From contig JAIEFH010000041.1 in assembly GCA_029067025.1 (NCBI GenBank), forward strand, positions 1 to 47,657: a stretch of DNA of 47,657 nucleotides, given 5' to 3'. The stretch is from Oscillospiraceae bacterium. GTDB lineage: Bacteria; Bacillota; Clostridia; Oscillospirales; Oscillospiraceae. Below, in pieces: positions 38,995-47,444 of this stretch (within the stretch, counting starts at the first letter, position 1; each line of letters begins with the position of its first letter). The notes beneath the pieces were generated by a model, which worked only from the letters and a program-made list of their open reading frames with translations, did not search any database and was not told the DNA's origin. Both the position numbers and the translations under genes were made by a program.

Positions 38995-40141
38995 CATTCA
39001 ACCACGCTATGGCAAGGACGGCAAGCTGATCTCCTATTCCGTCCGTGTCCACCGGGGCCGGGGGCCGGATGGGCGGCAGCTCAAACCCTGGACAGCCACT
39101 TTTGACGTCGCCCCCACCTGGACAGAAAAGAGCGCAAGAAAAAAGGTGGAGGCTTTCGCCGCCACCTTTGAGAAGGAGTGCAGGGAGGGAACCACCAGCG
39201 ACAGCCGGTTAAAGATCGCTGAATACTGCGACTATGTGATTGACCTGAAGGAGCAGCGGGAAACAAAGCATAGCACCATAGTCAGATACAAAGACCTTGC
39301 CGCCCGGATTGCCCCCATCATCGGTCATATCAAGCTGAAAGACCTGCGGGCTGATCATTTGAATAGCCTGTATACCGCCCTTGCCCAACCCGGCCAGAAT
39401 AAGCGCACCGGGGGCGGACTGTCCGCAAAGACCATCTTGGAGCACCACCGGCTTATCTCCACCGTGCTGGATCAGGCCGAAAAGGAAGGGCTTGTCCCTT
39501 TCAATGTGGCAAGCAAGGCCATGCTGCCGAAACAGGTGGAGGCCATCAGGGACGCGCTGGAACAGGAGCCTATCAAGTGGAGAACCATCACGCACCTGTT
39601 CCTCATCACCGGTGCACAGCGTGGGGAAATTCTGGGCTTGAAATGGGATAGGGTAGACTTTGAGGGGAATAGAATCCACATCTGCAACAATGTACTCTAC
39701 AGCGCCGACCGGGGCATTTATGAAAGCACCCCCAAAACGGACGCGTCGAACCGCTTTATCACCCTCCCGCTCGAAACCATGAAGCTGTTGCGCAAATACC
39801 GGGCGTGGCAGAACGAGGAACGGCTTCGCCTGGGGGAATACTGCCAACCCCAGGGCTTTGTATTCTCTCAGGACAACGGGAGGCCCATGCACCCGGACAG
39901 CGTGACGGACTGGCTGAAAAAGTTCAGCAAGCGGCACAACCTCCCTCATATCAATCCCCACGCTTTCCGGCATACAATGGCCTCTATGCTCTACTTCAAC
40001 GGCGTGGACAGCGTGTCCATATCAAAGCGGCTGGACCACGCTCAGGTCAGTACCACCGCCAACATATACGCCCATGTCATGGAGGAGGCCGACCAGCGCA
40101 ACGCCGATATACTGGCCGACGTATTCTTGAAAAAGGCTTGA
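38987..40141 (+). CDS. Tyrosine recombinase integrase (Tn916/phage type)
   Basis: This 384-residue integrase has an N-terminal arm-binding region (IQPRYGKDGKLISYSVRVHRG), a SAM-like core-binding domain (about residues 80-190) and a catalytic domain. Arg I is in ITGAQRGEILGLKW, HxxR in NPHAFRHTMASML, the second His in LDHAQVSTT, and the nucleophilic Tyr in NIYAHVME. All catalytic residues are present, so it could be active. GAAGGAGGGCGAG sets the ATG. It drives integration and excision of a genetic element at a specific site. The adjoining VirB6 break suggests that it inserted into, or flanked a deletion within, an older conjugative element. Confidence 0.93.
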   Translation: MANIQPRYGKDGKLISYSVRVHRGRGPDGRQLKPWTATFDVAPTWTEKSARKKVEAFAATFEKECREGTTSDSRLKIAEYCDYVIDLKEQRETKHSTIVRYKDLAARIAPIIGHIKLKDLRADHLNSLYTALAQPGQNKRTGGGLSAKTILEHHRLISTVLDQAEKEGLVPFNVASKAMLPKQVEAIRDALEQEPIKWRTITHLFLITGAQRGEILGLKWDRVDFEGNRIHICNNVLYSADRGIYESTPKTDASNRFITLPLETMKLLRKYRAWQNEERLRLGEYCQPQGFVFSQDNGRPMHPDSVTDWLKKFSKRHNLPHINPHAFRHTMASMLYFNGVDSVSISKRLDHAQVSTTANIYAHVMEEADQRNADILADVFLKKA

Positions 40142-40478
40142 ATTTTTGGGCGAGTTGAATTAAAGTTGAATTTTTCGAGCGGGCGCAAAATTGAATTATA
40201 CGAAAAAATTATAAAAACAGCCGCTTTCTTATCGAAAACTGCTGCTTTTTTGGTGCGAGTGGCGATATAGGATTTACCTCGAAACCCAGTCATACCAACG
40301 GTTTGCGGGCAATTGAGCAGCAGTATTTACGCAAAAAACCAAATATCAGCTATGGATTTTTGGGGCGTTCCAGCGATGGAGCGTCCTTTTTTCTTGCCCC
40401 AACGCCGGGAGGAGAGAGCCTCACCGTTGACAAGATTTTTCCGTATACCATTTTATTTTTAGAGGGAGGTCGAAACCC
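40142..40478. other. Region downstream of the integrase with arm-site-like repeats
   Basis: TTGAATT recurs four times between 40139 and 40197 in AT-rich sequence, which could be integrase arm sites near an element end. A terminator is at 40362-40392. A TTGACA at 40427-40432 may belong to the promoter of the chimeric gene, but its -10 is weak. Confidence 0.4.
40362..40392 (+). terminator. Intrinsic terminator upstream of the ParA chimera
   Basis: GGGCGTTCCA pairs with TGGAGCGTCC (G-T wobbles allowed) around GCGA, followed by TTTTTT. Confidence 0.7.
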
Positions 40479-41549
40479 ATGAACGCCCAAGTGGTGGCAC
40501 TTGTCAACCAAAAGGGGGGCGTCGGCAAATCGACAACTTGTGTAAACCTCGGCGTGGGACTGGCCCAAGCCGGAAAAAAGGTCCTCCTGGTGGACTGTGA
40601 CCCCCAGGCCAGCATGACCATCAGCCTGGGCCATTCCCAGCCGGACACCCTGCCCGTTACCCTTTCGGACGTGATGGGTAAGGTGCTGAACGATCAGCCC
40701 ATCGCTCCTGGCGAGGGCATCCTGCATCATGCGGAGGGGGTGGACCTCATGCCCTCGGATATTCAGCTCTCCGGCATGGAGGTATCGTTGGTGAACGCCA
40801 TGAGCCGCGAGACTATCCTGCGGCAGTACCTGGACACTGTTCGGAAGCAGTACACCCATATCCTGCTGGACTGTCAGCCGTCCCTGGGTATGCTCACCGT
40901 CAACGCCCTGGCCGCTGCCAATCGCCTAATCGTCCCCGTCCAAGCGGAGTATGAATACACCATCTGCAAGGTAAAGCTGACCAATTTTGACCTGTCCCAT
41001 CTGCCCGTCTATGTGCTGGACGAGGATGGGATGCACCTCTACGCCACCTATATGGCTACTCTGGGCAACCGCCCGGACCTGTTTCCCACCAGCGAATACC
41101 CCAACGCTTCCCAGCGGGAGGACTATCTGGACTATGACGTGCCCCCGGAGGCATTGAAGGATGAAGTGTTCGCCGCCATGCTCAAAGAGGCGGAGAAGTA
41201 TTTGGGCTTCCCATACGTTTGGGGCGGCACCAATCCCTCCACTTCCTTCGACTGTTCCGGCTATGTGTCCTGGGTTATCAATCACAGCGGCTGGAATTAT
41301 GGGCGGCTGGGAGTGATCGGTCTGGAAAACGTCTGCACCCCGGTGTCCAGGGCCAACGCCAAACCCGGCGATTTGGTGTTCTTCATCGGCACCTACGACG
41401 CGCCGTACCCTGACCGGCCATCCCATGTAGGTATCTATGTGGGCAATGGGATGATGATTCATTGCGGATCGCCCATTTCCTACGCCAACATCAACACCCC
41501 GTACTGGCAAAACCATTTCTATTCGTTTGGCCGCTTACGGGAGCCATGA
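40479..41549 (+). CDS. ParA::NlpC/P60 chimera, probable deletion fusion
   Basis: This is a 356-residue single frame. Residues 1 to about 152 are a ParA/Soj ATPase: deviant Walker A QKGGVGKSTTCVNLG, DCDPQASMTISLG, and DCQPSLGMLTVNALAA, then VPVQAEYE, where ParA normally continues with its C-terminal third. Instead, from about residue 153 (YTICKVKLTNFDLSHLPVYVL) it becomes the C-terminal half of a CD1108-type element cell-wall hydrolase, with the NlpC/P60 core FDCSGYVSWVINHSGW (catalytic Cys) and SHVGIYVGNGMMIHCG (catalytic His). Neither half is complete: the ATPase lacks its end, and the hydrolase lacks its signal or membrane part. A deletion probably removed the genes between. Confidence 0.82.
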   Translation: MNAQVVALVNQKGGVGKSTTCVNLGVGLAQAGKKVLLVDCDPQASMTISLGHSQPDTLPVTLSDVMGKVLNDQPIAPGEGILHHAEGVDLMPSDIQLSGMEVSLVNAMSRETILRQYLDTVRKQYTHILLDCQPSLGMLTVNALAAANRLIVPVQAEYEYTICKVKLTNFDLSHLPVYVLDEDGMHLYATYMATLGNRPDLFPTSEYPNASQREDYLDYDVPPEALKDEVFAAMLKEAEKYLGFPYVWGGTNPSTSFDCSGYVSWVINHSGWNYGRLGVIGLENVCTPVSRANAKPGDLVFFIGTYDAPYPDRPSHVGIYVGNGMMIHCGSPISYANINTPYWQNHFYSFGRLREP

Positions 41550-41565
41550 AAGGAGTTTTATCCCT

Positions 41566-41793
41566 ATGAATCCCAAAATCAAGAAGATCAACGCAGAGTA
41601 TCAGAAAAACGCCGCCAAAATTGACGAGCTGCAAGCGCGGCAGGCGGAGCTGACCAAGCAGCGCACCGAACTGGAAAATCTGGACATCATCGGTATGGTG
41701 CGGAGCATGGGCCTGGATCCGGACCAGCTCGCCGCGCTCATCCACGCCGCCCGCCCGGTGGGACAGGAGGAAGCCGACCATGGGGAAATGTAA
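41566..41793 (+). CDS. DUF4315 family protein
   Basis: This 75-residue protein is a charged coiled coil (NPKIKKINAEYQKNAAKIDELQARQAELTKQRTELENLDI) followed by IGMVRSMGLDPDQLAALI, the pattern of DUF4315. In CTn-type conjugative elements this gene sits between the NlpC/P60 hydrolase and DUF4366 genes, exactly as here. AAAGGAG lies before the ATG. It overlaps the DUF4366 gene by 14 nt. Its role is unknown, possibly structural in the transfer machinery. Confidence 0.88.
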   Translation: MNPKIKKINAEYQKNAAKIDELQARQAELTKQRTELENLDIIGMVRSMGLDPDQLAALIHAARPVGQEEADHGEM

Positions 41794-42565
41794 GCACCTC
41801 CTGACCATGGTGCTGACGGCGGTGCTGTGCTGTACCATGCTGCCCGTCACCGCCTTTGCTGGTGGCGGGCCGGAGGACGGGAGTGACAAGGTTTTGGAAT
41901 ACTGGAGCCAGGGGTCCACCCCGCCGCAGGACGTGGAGCAGACGGGCCAGCCTCCCACCGATCCGTCCGTCCAGCCCACCACCCAGCCGGGAGAGCCGTT
42001 GTCCCAGGGCAGCGAGTTCTCCACCCGCGACCTGCTGTATGACAAGGACACGCACAAGCAGTTCATCACCGTGGAGGGTCGAGATGGGAATATCTTCTAC
42101 ATCGTGATTGACTACGACGCCCCGATAAACGAGAAAGAGGAACAGTATCAGACCTATTTCTTGAACAAGGTGGACGAGGCTGATCTGGCCGCGCTGGTAG
42201 AGCAGGGCCAACCCGCCGCCTGTTCCTGCACCGACAAATGCCATGCCGGGGCGGTGAATACCTCCTGCCCGCTGTGCGCGGTGAACATGACCGAGTGCGT
42301 GGGCAAGGAGCCGGAGCCGTCTGCCCCGGTGGAATCGGAGCAGCCGGACATCGACCCGGAGCCGGTGAAAAAGGCTGGCGGTGACGGGCTTCTGTTGGTG
42401 GTCCTGGCGGTAGCCCTGGCCGGGGGCGGTGTGGTCTATTTCTTGAAATTCAAGAAGAAAAAGCCCGACACCAAGGGCAGCGCCGATCTGGACGACTACG
42501 ATTATGGCGACGAGGACGAGTACAGCGACGCCGGAGACGAGCCGGAGGACGGAGAGGACGTGTAA
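41780..42565 (+). CDS. DUF4366 family secreted/membrane protein
   Basis: This 261-residue protein has a Sec signal peptide (MGKCKHLLTMVLTAVLCCTMLPVTAFA), a Pro/Gln/Thr-rich spacer and the conserved DUF4366 core STRDLLYDKDTHKQFITVEGRDGNIFYIVIDYD. A Cys cluster (CSCTDKCHAG, CPLC), a transmembrane segment (LLLVVLAVALAGGGVVYFL) and an acidic cytosolic tail follow. The core lies outside the membrane. It is a standard gene of CTn conjugation modules, here after DUF4315, and probably contributes to the mating channel. It ends at a clear terminator. Confidence 0.88.
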   Translation: MGKCKHLLTMVLTAVLCCTMLPVTAFAGGGPEDGSDKVLEYWSQGSTPPQDVEQTGQPPTDPSVQPTTQPGEPLSQGSEFSTRDLLYDKDTHKQFITVEGRDGNIFYIVIDYDAPINEKEEQYQTYFLNKVDEADLAALVEQGQPAACSCTDKCHAGAVNTSCPLCAVNMTECVGKEPEPSAPVESEQPDIDPEPVKKAGGDGLLLVVLAVALAGGGVVYFLKFKKKKPDTKGSADLDDYDYGDEDEYSDAGDEPEDGEDV

Positions 42566-42570
42566 TATAC

Positions 42571-42606
42571 ATATGGAGCGGCCCCGAAACGGGACCGCTC
42601 CATATT
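42571..42606. terminator. Bidirectional terminator between DUF4366 and the toxin gene
   Basis: ATATGGAGCGG (42571-42581) pairs with CCGCTCCATAT (42595-42605) with an inner CCC/GGG and GAAA loop. It serves converging transcripts. Confidence 0.75.
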
Positions 42607-42928
42607 AAAAGTACATTGTTTTCAGCAGTTTCGGGTAATCCGTGGAGCCGTGGACGATGTGATAAATTACGATGGTATCTCCAAACTGGCGATAAAAAAT
42701 CAGGTATTTGCCTGATGAAATATAACGATACCCGGCAACGCTGAGCTGTTCATCGCGTATTGGAGGGCCGGACATGGGAAACAGCGTCACTTGATCCATG
42801 GCGGCATAGATTTTATCGGTTATGTCACGGGCGGACTTTGGCCCGGACAACGCCATGTGTATTCGGGCAATTTCCTCCAGCTCCGCCTGTGCAGGGGGGA
42901 GAATGTCCAAATTACATTTCCTGCCCAT
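42605..42928 (-). CDS. RelE/ParE-family toxin
   Basis: This 107-residue basic protein has NLDILPPAQAELEEIARIH at the start, the first helix of ParE/RelE toxins, and YRYISSGKYLIFYRQFGDTIVIYHIVHGSTDY near the end, the beta-sheet core of the family. ParE members poison gyrase and RelE members cut mRNA; this sequence does not decide which. It follows the antitoxin gene with a 17 nt overlap, so the two are translated together. It lies within a conjugative element, where such pairs stabilise the DNA. Confidence 0.85.
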   Translation of the reverse strand: MGRKCNLDILPPAQAELEEIARIHMALSGPKSARDITDKIYAAMDQVTLFPMSGPPIRDEQLSVAGYRYISSGKYLIFYRQFGDTIVIYHIVHGSTDYPKLLKTMYF

Positions 42929-43181
42929 AGATGGCCTCCAAACGTCTGCGGGATTCCTCCATAGAAATAGCAGGCTGCCCGGACAGTCTGGATTGCTCCG
43001 CTGCTTCCAGCTTTGCCCGCAGTTTGTAAATTTCCTCCCTGCGCTCAAAAGCCTCAATGCTCATGACTACCAGATCACCCTCACCATTTTTGGTGATATA
43101 GATTGGGGTATCATCCTCATGCGCCATGTCAGAAATGGTGCCATATTCGTTTCGTAACGCAGTAGACGGTTTAATGACCAT
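42912..43181 (-). CDS. Phd/YefM-family antitoxin
   Basis: This 89-residue protein begins MVIKPSTALRNEYGTISDMAHED and continues DTPIYITKNGEGDLVVMSIEAFERR, the Phd/YefM DNA-binding fold. Its C-terminal helix (MEESRRRLEAIYGQEM) would wrap around the toxin. GGAGGG sets the ATG at 43181. It overlaps the toxin gene and should repress its own promoter with the toxin. Confidence 0.87.
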   Translation of the reverse strand: MVIKPSTALRNEYGTISDMAHEDDTPIYITKNGEGDLVVMSIEAFERREEIYKLRAKLEAAEQSRLSGQPAISMEESRRRLEAIYGQEM

Positions 43182-43214
43182 CACAATCCCTCCTTCACAA
43201 TTATTCTGATAATA

Positions 43215-43243
43215 TTCTATCATCATTCTTCCGTAACTGCAAC
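43215..43243 (-). promoter_or_regulatory. Promoter of the toxin-antitoxin operon
   Basis: On the minus strand, TTGCAG (43243-43238) and TAGAAT (43220-43215) with a 17 nt spacer, about 35 nt before the antitoxin start. Confidence 0.7.
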
Positions 43244-43279
43244 CCACTTATTCTAACTTTGATAGGAGTGTGAAAAATT

Positions 43280-45325
43280 TTGTACCGACTTGTGATCGCG
43301 GAGAAACTCTCGGTTGCCATGAGCATTGCCAAGGTGCTGGGGGCCACGGCCCGGAGGGAGGGCCACATGGAGGGCGGCGGCTGGCTGGTGAGCTGGTGCG
43401 TCGGCCATCTGGCGGGGCTGGCCGAGCCTGCGGCCTATGACCCCAGGTACGACAAGTGGCGGCGGGAGGACCTGCCCATCCTGCCGGAAAACTGGCGCTT
43501 CACCATCGGGCGGGACAAGCGGGAGCAGTTTGACGTTCTGCGGACCCTGCTTCGCCGGGAGGACGTGTCCGAGGTGGTGAACGCCTGTGACGCTGGGCGC
43601 GAGGGAGAGCTGATCTTCCGCACCGCCTATCATCTGTCGGGCTACACCAAGCCCATGAAACGGCTGTGGATCAGCAGCATGGAGGACAGCGCCATCCGGG
43701 AGGGCTTCGCCAACCTCCGCTCCGGCCACGACTATGACGGCCTGCACCAAGCGGCCCTGTGCCGGATGAAAGCGGATTGGCTGGTGGGCATCAATGCCAC
43801 GCGGCTGTTCTCGGTGCTGTATGGCCGGACGCTGAACATTGGGCGTGTCATGTCCCCCACGCTGGCCCTCATTGCCCAGCGGGAGGCGGAGATTGCCGCC
43901 TTTGAGCCGGTGCCGTTCTATACGGTGGAGCTGACCTGCGGCGGCTTGACCGTCACCGGGGAGCGAATCGCCGTCAAAGAGGACGCCGCCGCCATTGCCG
44001 CCGCCTGCGGGGGCGTCACCGCCAGCGTCCAGACGGTGGAGCGCCAGGATAAGTCCGAGCGGCCCCCAGCCCTCTACGACCTGACCACCCTCCAGCGCGA
44101 CACCAACCGTGCCCTGGGCTATACCGCCCAGCAGACGTTGGACTATCTGCAAGCCCTCTATGAAAAGAAGCTGTGTACTTACCCCCGGACGGACAGCCGG
44201 TATTTGACGGACGATATGGAGAGCACCGTCCCCGCATTGGTGTCCGCCGCCGCTGTGATCTGTGAACTGGACGCACCGGGGAATGTGCTGTCTGCCCAGG
44301 TGTGCAATAGTGGGAGAGTCACCGACCACCACGCTGTTGTCCCCACCCGGAGCGCCGCCGATGCGGACCTCGCCGCCCTGCCCCTGGGGGAACGGGAAAT
44401 CCTGCGGCTGGTGGCGCTGGGGCTGCTTCGGGCGGTCTGTCCGCCCCATCGGTACGCCGAGACCGCTGTGACGATGGAGTGTGGCGGGCACAGCTTCACC
44501 ACAAAGGGAAAAATGGTGCTTGACGCGGGCTGGAAAGCCTACGCTGAGCCGACCAAGGACGCCGCCCTGCCGGACGATCTGGCCCAAGGCCAGACGCTGG
44601 CGGTGGATGCAGTCCAGGTGAAGGAGGGCAAAACGACCCCGCACAAGCATTACACGGAGGACACCATTCTGGCAAGCATGGAGAGCGCCGGGGCGGAGGA
44701 TATGCCGGAGGACGCCGAACGGAAGGGCATCGGCACCCCCGCCACCCGCGCCGCCATTCTGGAAAAGCTGGTGGCCACCGGGCTGGTGGAGCGGAAAAAA
44801 GCCCGGAAGATCACCAGCCTCGTGCCCACCCAGGCGGGCAGTTCCCTGGTGGCCGTTCTGCCGGAAGCTCTGCAATCGCCCCTGCTGACCGCTGATTGGG
44901 AGGGACGGCTGGGCCAAGTGGAGCGCGGGGAGCTGTCCCCGGAGGACTTCATGGAGGGCATCGCCGCCATGGTGAAGGAGCTGGTGAAAACCTATCAGCC
45001 TGTTCCCGGCGCGGCGGTGTTGTTTCCCTCGGAGCGGGAGACTGTCGGCCCCTGTCCCCGGTGCGGCGGCGCTGTGACCGAGAGGAAAAAGGGCTTTTTC
45101 TGTGAAAATTGGGAGTGCCGCTTTGCCCTGTGGAAAGACAGCAAGTTTTTCACCGCCAAGAAAAAGACGCTCACCAAAACCGTTGCCGCCGCCCTGCTGA
45201 ACAAGGGCCGGGTGAAGCTCACCGGCTGCTACTCGGAGAAAACCGGGAAAACCTACGATGCCACGGTGGTGTTGGAGGACGATGGAGCCAGGGCAAATTA
45301 CAAGCTGGTGTTCGACCATGGCTGA
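43280..45325 (+). CDS. topB: DNA topoisomerase III (mobile-element type)
   Basis: This 681-residue type IA topoisomerase opens with a TOPRIM domain (LVIAEKLSVAMSIAKVLG, NACDAGREGELIFR, the Glu and DxD-like metal residues). The catalytic core has Tyr301 in LCTYPRTDSRYLT, the nucleophile that cuts single-stranded DNA. ERKGIGTPATRAAILEKL is the conserved DNA-gate motif. The C-terminal end has a zinc-ribbon-like CPRCGGAV...CENWECRF. It relaxes and decatenates DNA during element replication or transfer; CTn elements carry this version next to DUF4366. The start is a TTG at 43280 with AGGAGTG upstream. It overlaps the truncated VLP gene. Confidence 0.94.
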   Translation: MYRLVIAEKLSVAMSIAKVLGATARREGHMEGGGWLVSWCVGHLAGLAEPAAYDPRYDKWRREDLPILPENWRFTIGRDKREQFDVLRTLLRREDVSEVVNACDAGREGELIFRTAYHLSGYTKPMKRLWISSMEDSAIREGFANLRSGHDYDGLHQAALCRMKADWLVGINATRLFSVLYGRTLNIGRVMSPTLALIAQREAEIAAFEPVPFYTVELTCGGLTVTGERIAVKEDAAAIAAACGGVTASVQTVERQDKSERPPALYDLTTLQRDTNRALGYTAQQTLDYLQALYEKKLCTYPRTDSRYLTDDMESTVPALVSAAAVICELDAPGNVLSAQVCNSGRVTDHHAVVPTRSAADADLAALPLGEREILRLVALGLLRAVCPPHRYAETAVTMECGGHSFTTKGKMVLDAGWKAYAEPTKDAALPDDLAQGQTLAVDAVQVKEGKTTPHKHYTEDTILASMESAGAEDMPEDAERKGIGTPATRAAILEKLVATGLVERKKARKITSLVPTQAGSSLVAVLPEALQSPLLTADWEGRLGQVERGELSPEDFMEGIAAMVKELVKTYQPVPGAAVLFPSERETVGPCPRCGGAVTERKKGFFCENWECRFALWKDSKFFTAKKKTLTKTVAAALLNKGRVKLTGCYSEKTGKTYDATVVLEDDGARANYKLVFDHG

Positions 45326-45416
45326 CCTGCCACGGATGAACGAGGAACAGTCCCGCAGGGTAAAAAAGCTCATCCGCCGTCTGTGTGCCAACCATGACGG
45401 CGGCTATACCGCATGA
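45318..45416 (+). pseudogene. Cysteine-rich VLP protein, truncated
   Basis: The frame MADLPRMNEEQSRRVKKLI followed by RRLCANHDGGY matches the start of the cysteine-rich VLP proteins found beside topB in conjugative elements. It stops after 32 residues, before the remaining cysteines. The start overlaps the topB stop as in intact elements. The truncation point is the join to a serine recombinase fragment. Confidence 0.65.
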
Positions 45417-46567
45417 GCCTGGACGGGATGGGGGTGGAGCAGATCGCTGACGCCCTCAGTAAAGAGGAAATCCTGACCCCGCGCTTTTATTGGCAGGCCA
45501 AAGGCATCCAGCGGGCCGGGAAGCCGCCCAAGTATGGCCCCTGCCACTGGAACAGCTCCACCGTTACTAAAATCCTCACCCTGCAAGAATATTGCGGCGA
45601 TGTTCTCAATTTCAAGACCTACTCCAAGTCCTACAAAAACAAGCGCCGCATTGAAAATGACCGCGAAAATTGGGCCATCTTCAAGGATGTGCATGAGGCC
45701 ATCATTGACCGCGCCACCTGGGAGAAAATCCAGGAGCGGCGGGGGAAGGTCCGTAAGCGCCGCACCCATGAGGGCGAGAAGCATATGTTTTCCGGGCTTT
45801 TAGTCTGTGCGGACTGTGGCAATAACCTTCACTTCCATTTCAACCAGGGCAACCCGGAGATCGAGTATTTTAACTGCTCCAACTACAAGGGCAACCGGGG
45901 GACTTGTTCCTCCACGCACTATATCCGGGCTGACTTTCTGGAGCAGATCGTGCTGGCCAAGATTAGGCGGTTGACCCGCTTTGTCTGCCACTACGAGAAG
46001 GAGTTCGCCGCGCTGATGATGGGCTTCACCCAGCAGGCGGCAGAGGATGAGCGAAAGCTCATTCAGAAGGAGCTGGATGCCGCAAAAGCCCGCGACCGGG
46101 AGCTTGATTCCTTGTTTGAGCGTATTTATGAGGACAATGTGGCCGGTAAGCTGAGTGACGAGCGTTTTTCCAGAATGTCCACCAAGTATGAGGACGAACA
46201 GAAGGAACTCCGAACCAAGGTCAAGACCTTGCAGGAGGGCATTGAACGCACCAAGAGCAAGGCTGTGACGGCGGATATGTTCATCTCGTCTGTCCGCAAG
46301 TACCTTACCAACTGCTCTGCCATTGACGCTGAACTGGAGGGGCTGTTCCAGGAGATCGAGGTGGTGACAGAGCTGACCCAGCGGTGTATTCATGAAAACG
46401 CCCGGAGCGCCCAGAGCCAGGAGGAGTACGCTGAACGCTACAACGGCTATGTGACCCGGTATGAGGGGCTTATCATGGCAGACCACAAGCTGGTGGTGGA
46501 TGCCACCGGCATCCCGTACAGCATCACCGAGCGCGGAGCGGCGGACGACATCGTTGCCGACCGCTAT
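45413..46567 (+). pseudogene. Large serine recombinase fragment(s), catalytic domain missing
   Basis: The frame begins at an ATG overlapping the VLP stop, with VEQIADALSKEEILTPRFYW followed by WNSSTVTKILTLQEYCGDVLNFKTY, the recombinase domain of a TndX/TnpX-like serine integrase. A zinc ribbon (CADCGNNL ... FNCSNYKGNRGTC) and a long coiled coil follow. The resolvase catalytic domain with its Ser is absent. Near 46370 the text changes to QRCIHENARSAQSQEEYAERYNGYVTRYE, which resembles the coiled coil of a different large serine recombinase, then to unrecognised sequence. It looks like two recombinase relics spliced by recombination, and is not functional. Confidence 0.7.
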
Positions 46568-46828
46568 CCCCAGCCAGCGGGACAGGCACACACGCTCGAA
46601 TTGGGCATTGAAGGCCCACTTAGTCACGGTGGGGTCAGTGAGGGCAGAGCGCACCTCGGCGGGGAGCTGCTCCCCAACGGTGAAGTCCACCACCCGAACA
46701 GGACCGCTGTCCGCCGAGTAGCCGAACAGCAGGATTTCAAAATCCGGCGAGGACGCATACCTATACACGCCGCATTTGTTGAGCGGAGCAGAGGAAAACG
46801 ACTCGATATCGATGGATAAATGTTTCAT
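46568..46828 (-). pseudogene. Phage-type DNA polymerase (family A) N-terminal fragment
   Basis: MKHLSIDIESFSSAPLNKCGVYRYASSPDFEILLFGYSAD and KWAFNAQFERVCLSRWLG are the exonuclease-like start of DNA polymerases found in Firmicute phages and elements (DIE and the following Asn/Phe blocks). AGGAGG precedes the ATG at 46828. After about 87 residues the frame enters the antisense of the recombinase relic, so the polymerase domain is gone. It belongs to the same minus-strand replication block as the DUF2815 and DUF2800 genes, in the same order as intact phages. Confidence 0.75.
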
Positions 46829-46891
46829 ACTGCCTCCTTCCAGCGCCAAAGGGCAGCGGAGCCGAAGCCCCGCCACCCGGCGCACATGGTC

Positions 46892-47440
46892 TTAGGAGAG
46901 AAAATCATCGTCCAGATCGGTGGCGAAATCATCAGCGGCGGAGGTGCGGCCGCTGAGAGGCTCCCCGTCCCGGACCTTCTGGATGTTGCCCAGGCCGCAG
47001 GCGATACCCTTGTTGCCATTGGTGTTGAAGGCGTAGAAATTGATGGACACACGGGCGTAGCAGCCGGAGTAGACCTCGGAGCGGTCCAGGATGGGCTGGA
47101 CGGCCTTGTCCACGATCTGGGGAGCGGTGGTGCTGTTGGCGTTGACGAAGTAGGCCCCCTTGTACGCCTCGTCATCCCGCTCGGCGTCGCCGTCCCGGAG
47201 GGGCAGCTTCAGAGCGCCCTTGGGCGGGACCTTGCCGCCGAACTTCGCCACACCCTCCTTGATGGCAGCATCCACGGCGGCATTGATGGCGGCGATGGTC
47301 TTGGTGTCGCTCTTGGGGATGATGAGGGACACACTGTACTTGGGGTTGCTGCCGTTGATGGAGGCAGGCTCCCAGACGTGTTCATAGGACAGCCGGACGA
47401 TGCCGGTGACCACCTTGGTGTTGGATTTCTGAGTAGGCAT
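46892..47440 (-). CDS. DUF2815 family phage protein (ssDNA-binding-like)
   Basis: This 182-residue protein begins MPTQKSNTKVVTGIVRLSYEHVWEP. It carries KYSVSLIIPKSDTKTIAAINAAVDAAIKEG and YSGCYARVSINFYAFNTNGNKGIACGLGNIQKVRDGEPLSG, the body of DUF2815. The fold resembles OB-type single-strand DNA-binding proteins, and the tail is acidic (DDFATDLDDDF), as in SSB. It occurs in phage replication modules between DUF2800 and DNA polymerase genes, the same order as here. AAGGAGG precedes the ATG at 47440. Confidence 0.88.
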   Translation of the reverse strand: MPTQKSNTKVVTGIVRLSYEHVWEPASINGSNPKYSVSLIIPKSDTKTIAAINAAVDAAIKEGVAKFGGKVPPKGALKLPLRDGDAERDDEAYKGAYFVNANSTTAPQIVDKAVQPILDRSEVYSGCYARVSINFYAFNTNGNKGIACGLGNIQKVRDGEPLSGRTSAADDFATDLDDDFLS

Positions 47441-47444
47441 GGAA

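Noticed and set aside
43253..45391. A 712-residue open frame on the minus strand opposite topB
   Set aside because: Mirror frame of a GC-rich gene. It has no recognisable domain, and the plus strand encodes a complete topoisomerase with its motifs.
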